From Gracilimonas sp. (lineage in GTDB: Bacteria; Bacteroidota; Rhodothermia; Balneolales; Balneolaceae), in NCBI RefSeq assembly GCF_040218225.1, contig NZ_JAVJQO010000006.1, positions 1 through 64,000 of the forward strand: a DNA stretch of 64,000 nucleotides, given 5' to 3'. The translations under genes and the position numbers were made by a program. Numbering within the stretch: the first letter of the stretch is position 1; every line of letters begins with the position of its first letter. Shown in pieces: positions 1-7,983 of this stretch. The notes beneath the pieces are model-generated. The model was not told where the DNA came from. It saw only the letters and a list, made by a program, of their open reading frames with translations, and did no database searches.

Positions 1-306
1 GTTCATGATTTGAGGTCCTTCGTGTTACCTATCCCCGCCCTTCGCTATCTACCACGCACTCAGGATGACAACTTTAGAATTATTTAAAAATTGAAGGTAT
101 AAAATCATAGTTGCAAGACTTAGCTAAGGACTGGTATTCATAAAGCCATTCCACCCAGTGTCATCCTGAGTGAAGAGATTTTACAAGAGTATCGTTGGGT
201 ATCGCGAAGGATCTCATCGTCAGACAGAGCAGCCAGTTCATGATTTGAGGTCCTTCGTGTTAACTGTCCCCGCCCTTCGCTAATCCCCACACACTCAGGA
301 TGACAA
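1..306. repeat. 306-bp direct repeat, copy 1 (GIY-YIG-associated repeat)
   Basis: This segment recurs almost base for base at 747-1052, an offset of exactly 746. It consists of the last 71 bases of a 190-bp unit (1-71), a 45-base A/T-rich spacer (72-116) and a full 190-bp unit (117-306). No credible gene lies in it; open frames on either strand are by-products of the repeat. It sits directly upstream of the GIY-YIG gene and probably continues leftwards beyond the window. Confidence 0.9.
117..306 (+). repeat. 190-bp palindromic unit A
   Basis: This is the first of three 190-bp units. It opens with 27 bases equal to the last eight codons and stop of the GIY-YIG gene (DLAKDWYS-stop) although no gene precedes it here. 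An outer inverted repeat follows, GTCATCCTGAG at 160-170 against CTCAGGATGAC at 294-304. An inner near-perfect pair lies inside it, CGAAGGATCTCA at 204-215 against TGAGGTCCTTCG at 245-256. The arms nest, so single-stranded DNA or RNA could fold into a long two-tier hairpin. Confidence 0.85.
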
Positions 307-363
307 TTTTCGGGTGTTTTAAAAAAGCCTGTAAGGAATTCACCTGTAATTGCTCTAACAATC

Positions 364-654
364 ATGGGTAAATCATACTATGTATACATATTGAGCAACA
401 ATTCCAGAATGCTTTACACCGGAATGACTAATGATCTCCAGCAAAGAGTTTATCAACATAAACAAAAGCAGGTTAGCGGCTTCACCAAGAAATATAACCT
501 TTATAAATTGGTGTATTATGCCGAAACAGACGATGTTGGATATGCTATCCGAAGAGAAAAGGAAATAAAAGGTTGGAGCCGAAAAAAGAAGAAGGAATTG
601 ATTGAAAGTATCAACCCTGAATGGAGAGACTTAGCTAAGGACTGGTATTCATAA
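364..654 (+). CDS. GIY-YIG nuclease family protein (UPF0213/YhbQ-like size)
   Basis: A 96-residue single-domain GIY-YIG protein. The family cleaves DNA with one metal-dependent active site, and small stand-alone members are mostly uncharacterised. The first strand motif is YYVYIL at residues 5-10, followed by YTG at 18-20. The conserved Arg28 and His32 lie in the first helix, and the metal-binding Glu65 in RREKEIKGW. All expected catalytic positions are present, so the protein is probably active. The gene is embedded in its own repeats: its last 27 bases begin a 190-bp unit that recurs twice without the gene. This suggests nuclease and repeat move or amplify together, by analogy with RAYT/REP pairs. 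That link is inference. Confidence 0.9.
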   Translation: MGKSYYVYILSNNSRMLYTGMTNDLQQRVYQHKQKQVSGFTKKYNLYKLVYYAETDDVGYAIRREKEIKGWSRKKKKELIESINPEWRDLAKDWYS

Positions 655-817
655 AGCCATTCCACCCATTGTCTTCCTGTGCGAAGAGATTTCATGCAGG
701 CATCGTTGGTTGTCGCGAAGGATCTCAATGTCTGACAGGGCAGCCGGTTCATGATTTGAGGTCCTTCGTGTTACCTATCCCCGCCCTTCGTTATCTACCA
801 CGCACTCAGGATGACAA
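628..817 (+). repeat. 190-bp palindromic unit B, overlapping the 3' end of the GIY-YIG gene
   Basis: This copy starts inside the GIY-YIG coding sequence and supplies its stop codon. The left outer arm has decayed (GTCTTCCTGTG instead of GTCATCCTGAG). The right arm and the inner CGAAGGATCTCA / TGAGGTCCTTCG pair are kept. Its final 71 bases are also the start of the second 306-bp direct repeat. Confidence 0.85.
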
Positions 818-1052
818 CTTTAGAATTATTTAAAAATTGAAGGTATAAAATCATAGTTGCAAGACTTAGCTAAGGACTGGTATTCATAAAGCCATTCCAC
901 CCATTGTCATCCTGAGCGAAGAGATTTTACAAGGGTATCGTTGGGTATCGCGAAGGATCTCATCGTCAGACAGGGCAGTCGGTTCATGATTTGAGGTCCT
1001 TCGTGTTACCTATCCCCGCCATTCGCTATCTACCACGCACTCAGGATGACAA
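747..1052. repeat. 306-bp direct repeat, copy 2
   Basis: Near-identical to 1-306, including the 45-base spacer (818-862, matching 72-116) and a complete 190-bp unit. The two copies bracket the GIY-YIG gene. They could support deletion or amplification of the intervening cassette by homologous recombination. Confidence 0.9.
863..1052 (+). repeat. 190-bp palindromic unit C
   Basis: Third full unit. It again begins with the codons for DLAKDWYS-stop without a gene in front, and has both outer arms intact (GTCATCCTGAG and CTCAGGATGAC). The remaining stretch up to the TonB receptor gene (1053-1219) shows no gene and must hold that gene's promoter. No consensus element stood out there. Confidence 0.85.
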
Positions 1053-1219
1053 TATGTGGTAGCTTAAATTGTAGTTCACCTAATTCATCATCAGACATCA
1101 ATCAAATCTTTAAAAAGACAGCATAACACTTTCTTAACATTACGGAATGAATTTAGCTCTAACTTTCTTTTAGAAAGTTCGTGTAAGTACCTCACTCAAA
1201 TTCAGACTATTCAAACTTC

Positions 1220-3487
1220 ATGTACCGCAAACTCTTACTGGTTCTCTTCATAACATTCGGGGGCATTTCATGGGTGGCAGCTCAACAATCAGCTTCACTC
1301 AATGGATACATCACTGATTCTCAAACCGGGGAAACACTCATCAGTGCCAATATTGGTTTCCAGGAAATCAATAAAGGAACGGCCTCCAACACGCTGGGCT
1401 ACTATTCTCTGCCAAACCTGCAGCCGGGTACCTACACCCTTTTTTGCAGCTATGTTGGGTACAAACCATTCCGGCGGGAGATCACGCTTGAGCCTGGTCA
1501 GAATATGCGACTGGATGTAGAACTGGTACCCGAAAGTGTGGAATTGGAGGAAATTATAGTACGCTCCAGCCGTGAGGAAGAAGAACAGAAGAATATCGGA
1601 ACCGTACAGGTTGATGCGAAGATGATTCAGGAATTGCCGTCTGTTTTTGAGGCCGATGTATTTCGGTCCATACAGTTACTGCCGGGTGTGAAAGCTGCTT
1701 CGGATTTCTCAAGCGGGTTGTATATCCGCGGGGGAAGCCCCGACCAAACCCTGATCCTGCTCGACCGGACTACCGTGTATAATCCCAGTCACTTTTTTGG
1801 ATTTTTCTCCACCTTTAACCCCGATGCCATCAAAGATGTGAGGCTATATAAAGGTGGTTACCCGGCTGAATATGGCGGACGGCTGGGTTCGGTACTCACC
1901 ATTTATAACAAAGACGGAAACCGGAATGAGATGGACGGTACGGCTACCATCGGGATGCTGGCTTCCCGGGCTTCTGTCGAAGGTCCGTACAGCAAAGGCT
2001 CCTGGATGTTTTCAGCGCGGCGCTCTACCCTTGAACCGCTGCTGGCAGGATTACGCCAAACCACCGATAACGTGCCGAGTCAGTTTTATTTCTACGATTT
2101 TAACGGCAAGGTAAACTACGATGCTACCCAGAACGATAAACTGTCCCTCGCTTTCTATGCCGGGCAGGATCGGGTTACTTTTCCTTTTGCTGATGACGCC
2201 GAATTTGCCCTGAATTATGGAAACCAAACCCTGAGCGGTAACTGGACACATATTTTTTCTGAAAAACTGTTTTCCAACTTTGTACTCACCGGCTCCCGTT
2301 ATTTCAACTTTCCGGGCTTTGATTTCGGCGGAACCAAGTTCACCCGTTCCAACAATATTTATGATTTCTCGCTTAAAGCGGATCTCGAATATCTGCCGGG
2401 CAATAATCACACCATTGAAACCGGAATCTGGTCGGGAATCTTCACCTTTAAGCTGCAGGATACCTTTGACGGTCAGGACACGTTCGCCAGCCGCATCCAA
2501 AATCAATACGCTTCTTTTTATGTGCAGGATGAATGGCGACCCAACGATCAGTGGATTTTCACTCCCGGAGTTCGCATGAACTATTTCTCGGACGGAGATT
2601 TTGTACGGATTGAACCGCGTTTTTCTATGGAGTACCGACCCACCGACCGGATTCGCCTTCAGGCTGCCTATGGCCGGTATAACCAATTCCTGACTCTCGT
2701 CACCAACGAAGCCTTTTCCGGCTTTGATGTATGGCTGACCTCAGCCGAAGGCGTCTCTCCTGCTTACGGTGATCAGTTTGTGATTGGAGCCAAAACGATT
2801 CCTTTCGAAGACTATGGACTCGACATCGAGATTTATTACCGAACCATGGAAGATCTATTCGAACTGGATCCGTTCATTCCGGATGTGGCCGGACTGTTGT
2901 ATGAGGATTTATTCCGTGTAGGTGATGGCAGTGCCTATGGAGTAGAAGTATTCTTTGAAAAAAGAGCAGGTGATTTTACCGGGTTCATCGGCTATACGCT
3001 GGGCTATACCTGGCGACGATTCCCCGGCTACAATGCCGAGATCACCGATCAGGGACAAACAGCCCGTTTTTATCCACCTAAATACGATCGCCGGCATGAT
3101 ATCAACCTGGTGGGAAATTACCAGTTCAACGACCGCTGGAAAATGACGGCCTCTTTTAATTTTGCAACGGGACAGTCGTATACACAGGTGCTGGGCCGTT
3201 ACATTCAGCTTGACCTGCCCTGGACCAACGACGACCGAAATACCTTTACCGTTGGAAGGGTGAATGCATCCCGCTTGCCAAGTTACCACCGGATGGATCT
3301 TTCGTTCGCACGCTCAGGTAAATTCTTTAACCTGGGTGACTCAGAACTTCAGCTTCAGATTATCAACGTGTACTCCCGACGGAATGTCTGGTTCTACAGC
3401 TTCGACTTTGACGAAAACCCTGTGGAACGCAATCCGGTTAACCTGTTGCCCATTTTGCCATCAATTTCATATACCGTCAATTTTTAA
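1220..3487 (+). CDS. TonB-dependent receptor with carboxypeptidase-regulatory-like N-terminal domain
   Basis: A 755-residue outer-membrane receptor. A signal peptide (about residues 1-21, ending VAAQ) precedes a CarboxypepD_reg-like beta-sandwich (about 25-105). The plug domain (about 125-225) contains the SLQ/SIQLLPGV and YIRGGSPDQ signatures typical of Bacteroidota receptors. A long beta-barrel ends in an aromatic residue (SYTVNF), as outer-membrane barrels do. Such receptors import ligands using energy from TonB/ExbBD, but the substrate cannot be read from sequence. It lies 4 bases before a DUF4249 lipoprotein gene, a recurrent pairing in this group, so the two probably form one uptake or surface complex. 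Confidence 0.93.
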   Translation: MYRKLLLVLFITFGGISWVAAQQSASLNGYITDSQTGETLISANIGFQEINKGTASNTLGYYSLPNLQPGTYTLFCSYVGYKPFRREITLEPGQNMRLDVELVPESVELEEIIVRSSREEEEQKNIGTVQVDAKMIQELPSVFEADVFRSIQLLPGVKAASDFSSGLYIRGGSPDQTLILLDRTTVYNPSHFFGFFSTFNPDAIKDVRLYKGGYPAEYGGRLGSVLTIYNKDGNRNEMDGTATIGMLASRASVEGPYSKGSWMFSARRSTLEPLLAGLRQTTDNVPSQFYFYDFNGKVNYDATQNDKLSLAFYAGQDRVTFPFADDAEFALNYGNQTLSGNWTHIFSEKLFSNFVLTGSRYFNFPGFDFGGTKFTRSNNIYDFSLKADLEYLPGNNHTIETGIWSGIFTFKLQDTFDGQDTFASRIQNQYASFYVQDEWRPNDQWIFTPGVRMNYFSDGDFVRIEPRFSMEYRPTDRIRLQAAYGRYNQFLTLVTNEAFSGFDVWLTSAEGVSPAYGDQFVIGAKTIPFEDYGLDIEIYYRTMEDLFELDPFIPDVAGLLYEDLFRVGDGSAYGVEVFFEKRAGDFTGFIGYTLGYTWRRFPGYNAEITDQGQTARFYPPKYDRRHDINLVGNYQFNDRWKMTASFNFATGQSYTQVLGRYIQLDLPWTNDDRNTFTVGRVNASRLPSYHRMDLSFARSGKFFNLGDSELQLQIINVYSRRNVWFYSFDFDENPVERNPVNLLPILPSISYTVNF

Positions 3488-3491
3488 GAAC

Positions 3492-4400
3492 ATGAAGAAA
3501 CTAACCTTATTCGCTTTATCCATTACCGCATTCATTGCTTCCTGTGATGTATATCCTCAGGATGATTATGAAGAATATTATGTGGTGGAATCGTACCTGG
3601 TTGCCAACCGCCAGCTTCCGCAGGTACGCCTTTCAACTACCGTTCCGGCTAATGAGTTTTATGATTTTGAAGACGCCGCTATCAACGATGCCATTGTTGA
3701 AGTCCGCTTGCTCCAAACCGGCCCGGAAAGCAGTGTTGAGCAATCCTTTACGTATTCCATTTCAGAACCTGGCATTTACCAGGCTGACCAGAATCATGCC
3801 GTTCTGCCGGAGAGAACTTATCAGCTGCATATTTCTTTCCCCGGCTCCGATGATATTTTAACAGCACATACCATCATCCCCGGTAGCTTTGAAATCCTTG
3901 ATGGGGTTTCAGAATCGGTGGTCTACCAGTCATCTCAGCAGCTTGAGATCACCCTGAGTGAGAGTTCCTACCCCGGCAGGCAGAATATCTTTGTATTCAA
4001 CGCCATCAGTTTTGATCCAAATGCGGAAGACCTCACTCCTCTTTATGCTGATTTATTAACAGATAGTGACAACCCGGAAGAAGATTTAATGCTGCTTTCT
4101 AATAACAGCTCCGGCATTATCAACTCGGCTAACTTTGAAAATAACCCTGATGGATCGGTGACCATTAAGTATCCGTGGATTGGAATCGCCTTTTATGGCA
4201 CAAATGATATTGTGGCGAATACTTTAGACGATAATGTCTATGACTTTGTACGGTCTCAACAAGTTCAATTGGGAGGCTCTACCCTATCACCCGGTGAAAT
4301 TCAAAACGTGATTTATCATGTACAGGGTGGAATAGGCATATTCGGGTCTATTGCTTCTGATACGGTAAGAACAAACGTGGAGCGAAATCCTAATTTGTAA
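3492..4400 (+). CDS. DUF4249-type lipoprotein, partner of the TonB receptor
   Basis: 302 residues from the ATG just after the receptor stop. The same frame stays open upstream inside the receptor gene, but this ATG gives a clean lipoprotein signal with lipobox IASC and Cys18 as the lipidated residue. The rest is beta-rich with no catalytic motif. The start of the mature protein (YYVVESYLVANRQLPQVRLS) has the feel of DUF4249 proteins, which are regularly encoded directly after TonB receptors in Bacteroidota. It is probably anchored in the outer membrane and helps ligand capture. The family assignment rests on context plus the N-terminal pattern. Confidence 0.8.
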   Translation: MKKLTLFALSITAFIASCDVYPQDDYEEYYVVESYLVANRQLPQVRLSTTVPANEFYDFEDAAINDAIVEVRLLQTGPESSVEQSFTYSISEPGIYQADQNHAVLPERTYQLHISFPGSDDILTAHTIIPGSFEILDGVSESVVYQSSQQLEITLSESSYPGRQNIFVFNAISFDPNAEDLTPLYADLLTDSDNPEEDLMLLSNNSSGIINSANFENNPDGSVTIKYPWIGIAFYGTNDIVANTLDDNVYDFVRSQQVQLGGSTLSPGEIQNVIYHVQGGIGIFGSIASDTVRTNVERNPNL

Positions 4401-4520
4401 CGTTTAAAGGATAACCCGATTTACTTCATCCCGAAACTTGCAGGGCAAAGAACAAAACTGTGATTAAGACCTTCAATGTGCTATATTTTATTCACTCTGC
4501 CGCGCTGCAATGTCTAATTT

Positions 4521-5210
4521 GTGATTAAACAGTTTATGCGATCGACTATCATTTACATTTTACTACCCCTTCTGGCCTTTACAGGCAGCCCATTGGTACT
4601 AGCACAAACTTCCGGTGAATTTGAAATTGCCCGTGCAAAATATCGTGGGGGCGGTGACTGGTATAATGACCCATCGGCTCTGGAAAACCTGATTTCCTTC
4701 ACAAAGAGTAATGTACCTATCCAAATTGCAAATTCTTACACCGATGTATCTTTGGGAAGCGCAGATCTCCATTCCTATCCATTTGTATTCTTAACCGGAC
4801 ATGGAAATATTGCACTGACATCCACTGAGGCCCGAAACGTTCGTGAGTATCTGCAAAATGGTGGTTTCTTGTACATTGATGACGACTACGGACTGGATGA
4901 ATATATCCGTCCGGCCATGAAAGAAGTGTTTCCTGACGAAGAGTTTATCGAGATACCCTTTAATCATCCCATCTACGATCAGGTATATACCTTTGAAAAT
5001 GGATTACCTAAAATCCATGAACACGATGGCAAACCCCCAAAAGGATTTGGGATTTTTCATGAAGGACGGCTCGTTGTCTTTTTCAGTGTTGAATCAAATC
5101 TCGGGGATGGATGGACGGATGCTGAAGTTCACAATACCCCGCAATCGCTCCGACAGAAGGCTTTGCAAATGGGCGCAAATATTTTAGTATATGCATTGAC
5201 CTCTAACTAA
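4521..5210 (+). CDS. DUF4159 domain-containing secreted protein
   Basis: 229 residues from a GTG start. An in-frame ATG at 4536 would shorten it by five residues and is equally plausible. A signal peptide (ending VLAQ) is followed by one DUF4159 domain, with the fold-typical stretches FVFLTGHG and LREYL/VREYLQNGGFLYIDDDYG. The domain resembles the glutamine-amidotransferase-like fold used for ligand binding, but no catalytic Cys-His pair is evident. DUF4159 proteins often sit near MoxR/DUF58 loci in this phylum. Here the neighbour is a glyoxalase-like gene 11 bases downstream, suggesting a short operon. Function unknown. Confidence 0.8.
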   Translation: MIKQFMRSTIIYILLPLLAFTGSPLVLAQTSGEFEIARAKYRGGGDWYNDPSALENLISFTKSNVPIQIANSYTDVSLGSADLHSYPFVFLTGHGNIALTSTEARNVREYLQNGGFLYIDDDYGLDEYIRPAMKEVFPDEEFIEIPFNHPIYDQVYTFENGLPKIHEHDGKPPKGFGIFHEGRLVVFFSVESNLGDGWTDAEVHNTPQSLRQKALQMGANILVYALTSN

Positions 5211-5221
5211 TACTTTCAATC

Positions 5222-5632
5222 ATGAAAACGATTGTTCCATATCTATTTTTTCGGGGAAACTGCGAAGAAGCCATGAACTACTACAAAGATTGTCTGGGTG
5301 GTGAAATTACCGTACTCCAGCGCTTTGGAGATACCGAGATGCCCGTCGACGACGATCACAAAGAAAAGATCATGCACGGAGAACTAAAAGCAGACGGAAT
5401 TCATATGATGTTTTCAGACGGAGCTCCGCATAAAGACATTGCTGTGGGCGACAATGTACAGCTGAACATCAATGTGCAAACAGAGGAAGAGCAGGACCGG
5501 CTTTTCGAGCTTCTTTCTGAGGGCGGCGAAGTTACCATGCCTCTGGAGAAAACCTTTTGGGGAGCACGCTACGGAATGCTGAAAGACAAATTTGGTATCC
5601 GCTGGATGCTCAATTGTGAACTTGAGGGATGA
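5222..5632 (+). CDS. VOC (glyoxalase/PhnB-like) family protein
   Basis: 136 residues forming one pair of beta-alpha-beta-beta-beta modules of the vicinal-oxygen-chelate fold. The N-terminal PYLFFRGNCEEAMNYY and the C-terminal FWGARYGMLKDKFGIRW are characteristic of the PhnB/YjdN-like subgroup, once labelled 3-demethylubiquinone-9 3-methyltransferase. Members of this subgroup are mostly uncharacterised small-molecule binding or conversion proteins, so no substrate is assigned. The gene follows the DUF4159 gene closely and converges on dnaG across a palindromic gap. Confidence 0.88.
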   Translation: MKTIVPYLFFRGNCEEAMNYYKDCLGGEITVLQRFGDTEMPVDDDHKEKIMHGELKADGIHMMFSDGAPHKDIAVGDNVQLNINVQTEEEQDRLFELLSEGGEVTMPLEKTFWGARYGMLKDKFGIRWMLNCELEG

Positions 5633-5643
5633 TTTATTGAGTT

Positions 5644-5716
5644 GTCATCTCGCGGTGAATGCCCGAGATCCGGATGTATGAAAGGATAACCGGATTCCTG
5701 CCTGCGCAGGAATGAC
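5644..5716. repeat. GTCA...TGAC-bounded palindromic element / convergent terminator
   Basis: The element starts GTCATCT and ends CAGGAATGAC. It contains the 8-bp stem ATTCCTGC (5694-5701) / GCAGGAAT (5706-5713) with a CTGC loop, and the self-complementary ATCCGGAT. It lies between two converging genes, so it could stop transcription from both sides. Its ends resemble those of the 190-bp GIY-YIG-associated units. Confidence 0.55.
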
Positions 5717-5740
5717 CTGACCTTATCACCTCACCAACCC

Positions 5741-7756
5741 TCACTTCTCCCCCTTCATCTTATACTGGAATACCTTGTCGTTTACCTGGTTATCCACATT
5801 CGAGTCCGGGTCGGGATACAGATCGTCAGGGTCGGTGGTTTCCCGGCGGGTAAGTTTTGATTTGATGTCCTTTTGCCGCTCCATCAGTTCCAGCTTTTCA
5901 TCGCCTTTAGCTGATGCAATTTTATCAGCGAGCTCATTTTGTTTATGGCGATAAAAGTTAATCTGAGCAGCCCGGATCGAACTTTTTGCAGTTTTATAGG
6001 GATTTTTATCTTTCTCGTACTTTAATCCTACTTTTTCTTCATGGCGGTCGCTGGCGGTATGCTGTTCCAATAACACATCTCCCACCAATCGTGGAAATGG
6101 ATCATCCAGTCCTGAATAAGCGTTCACCGAAATCTCTTTTTCTTCTTTATACCGCTCGATAATATGCTCATAGAACATTTGAAGCTCATCGTCTTCAAAA
6201 AGCCTGGAATTCGTAAAAGAACAAATATATTCCACCATGCTTCGGCCATAGATAATCATCAGCCTGATCAATTCTTTTTCGAAATGAGGCTTCTTCCTTG
6301 AGGCAGATGCCGCAGCAGTCCGAGTTCCGGGATGAGGCGGTTCTTCATTACCAGAAGACGGCAACTCACCCTCGTTCTGCTGTTGAACACGCTGCCGGGC
6401 TTCTTCTCGCCGTTGCGATCTTTTCTCTTCCCAGCGTTTGTCGTTCATTACCCGTTCCAGCTGTTCGTATAAATCGCTTTCCTTCACCTTCTGGAACTTC
6501 TGCATCTTCTGGTGCAGATACTGCACATATACCTGTCGCTGAATAGAATCTTTGATGTTGGCAATTGACTCCAGAATCTCTGTAATAACTTTAGGTGTTT
6601 CGGTAGGTTTTTCCAGCCGGCCTTCTTCTCCAGCCTTCAGCAGCAGAAAATCTACAAAATCCCCCGCTTCCTCTTTCTTAAGCTCTTCAAACGATTCTTT
6701 CCCAAACTGTTTCACAAACGAATCCGGGTCCTGATTCTCGGGAAGCTCAAGCAGTTGCACTTCCATTCCCTCAGCCAGCGCAATATTGATCCCGCGCTTC
6801 ATCGCTGTTTGTCCAGCCGCGTCGGAGTCATAAATCATAACAATACGCTCGCCATAACGATGCAATATCTTCATTTGTCCGGAAGTGAGCGAGGTTCCGC
6901 TGCTGGCCACCACATTTTTAATACCGTGCTCATTAAGAGTAATCACATCCGTATACCCTTCCACCAAAATAACTTCCTTGTGCTTACGGATTTCATTCTT
7001 GGCAAAATTCACCCCATATACCACTTCACTTTTGTTATACACTTTGGTTTGAGATGAATTGATGTATTTGGCCGTTTTCTCATTCCCAAGTACCCTTCCT
7101 GCAAAAGCAATCACTTTTCCGGTCGGATTAAAAATGGGAAACATCAGCCTTCCCCGAAAAGTATCATAAAAGCCACTCCCGCGATTACTTGGTTTGATGA
7201 GATCTGCTTCAACCAAATATTTTTCGTCTATTCCGGCGTTTTGAGCTGCTTTCCATAGTTCTTCTCCTCCTGATGGAGAAAACCCAAGCCCGAACTTTTT
7301 ATACACCTGGCGATTATATCCCCGGTTCTCCAGGTATTTGACCGCTTTTTCGGCTTCCGGGTTCTCGATCAGGTTTCGATAATAAAATACACCGGCAAAC
7401 TTAAGCGCATGATAGATCCCTTCCCGAAGTTGCATGTTTTCGCTGGGTTCATCATTGTCTTCTTCAGGAATGAAGACTCCGTACCGTTCTCCAAGCTGAC
7501 GGACCGCTTCATTAAAGCCCACTCCCTCCTGATCCATCACAAATTTGAATACATCACCAGACTCCCCGCAACCAAAGCATTTAAAAATTTCCAGGCGCGG
7601 GGTAACATTAAAGGAAGGAGTCTTTTCATCATGATAAGGACAAAGGCCAACGAAACCACTGCCCGACCGCTTCAGCTTCACATAGTCTGAAACGACCTCC
7701 ACGATATCTGCGGCAGCACGTACTTCTTCTTTTTTTTCGTCACTTATCATAGCCAA
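5741..7756 (-). CDS. dnaG: DNA primase DnaG
   Basis: 671 residues. Primase makes RNA primers on the lagging strand together with the replicative helicase. The N-terminal CHC2 zinc finger has Cys39, His42, Cys60 and Cys63. The catalytic core includes the TOPRIM motifs, with Glu266 in VEGYTD and Asp310/Asp312 in MIYDSDAAG. The C-terminal region (about 480-671) is charged and variable, as expected of the helicase-interaction domain. Length is normal. It is a single gene here, without the rpsU or rpoD neighbours seen in other phyla. Confidence 0.97.
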   Translation of the reverse strand: MAMISDEKKEEVRAAADIVEVVSDYVKLKRSGSGFVGLCPYHDEKTPSFNVTPRLEIFKCFGCGESGDVFKFVMDQEGVGFNEAVRQLGERYGVFIPEEDNDEPSENMQLREGIYHALKFAGVFYYRNLIENPEAEKAVKYLENRGYNRQVYKKFGLGFSPSGGEELWKAAQNAGIDEKYLVEADLIKPSNRGSGFYDTFRGRLMFPIFNPTGKVIAFAGRVLGNEKTAKYINSSQTKVYNKSEVVYGVNFAKNEIRKHKEVILVEGYTDVITLNEHGIKNVVASSGTSLTSGQMKILHRYGERIVMIYDSDAAGQTAMKRGINIALAEGMEVQLLELPENQDPDSFVKQFGKESFEELKKEEAGDFVDFLLLKAGEEGRLEKPTETPKVITEILESIANIKDSIQRQVYVQYLHQKMQKFQKVKESDLYEQLERVMNDKRWEEKRSQRREEARQRVQQQNEGELPSSGNEEPPHPGTRTAAASASRKKPHFEKELIRLMIIYGRSMVEYICSFTNSRLFEDDELQMFYEHIIERYKEEKEISVNAYSGLDDPFPRLVGDVLLEQHTASDRHEEKVGLKYEKDKNPYKTAKSSIRAAQINFYRHKQNELADKIASAKGDEKLELMERQKDIKSKLTRRETTDPDDLYPDPDSNVDNQVNDKVFQYKMKGEK

Positions 7757-7910
7757 TGATGAGCATTTTCACGCTGTAAATAAAGTGAAAATGTGTATTC
7801 CTTTGAGAAAGTTTAATCGGTTGGAATTTAACTGTAGTAAAACTTATTTGATACTTAATAATACCGGCCCAATTCCTTTTTCTTTCCATGTAAGTGGATA
7901 AAATAAAGCG

Positions 7911-7942
7911 TTGGCGTAGTCTGTTACTATCACGTACATTTA
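7911..7942 (+). promoter_or_regulatory. Candidate Bacteroidota-type promoter for the GH3 fusion gene
   Basis: TTG at 7911-7913 and TACATTTA at 7935-7942 are separated by 21 bases. This fits the TTG / TAnnTTTG promoter form of Bacteroidota with one mismatch in the -7 box. It lies 41 bases before the start codon. Single-site match only. Confidence 0.35.
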
Positions 7943-7983
7943 GAGCGTATTAAGGTTAAATATCATCTACTACAAATTTTTTT

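Noticed and set aside
138-365. 75-codon open frame on the minus strand in the repeat region
   Set aside because: It is antisense to the 190-bp repeat, has no ribosome-binding site or family resemblance, and recurs only because the repeat does.
1-1052. CRISPR array
   Set aside because: The repeats are 190-306 bp, palindromic and include gene fragments, with no short repeat/unique spacer pattern and no cas genes.
2051-2686. 211-codon minus-strand open frame inside the TonB receptor
   Set aside because: Antisense to a well-conserved receptor gene; no signal, motif or ribosome-binding site.
3264-3491. Upstream extension of the DUF4249 lipoprotein frame into the receptor gene
   Set aside because: It overlaps the conserved receptor C-terminus in another frame. 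The ATG at 3492 gives a correct lipoprotein signal.
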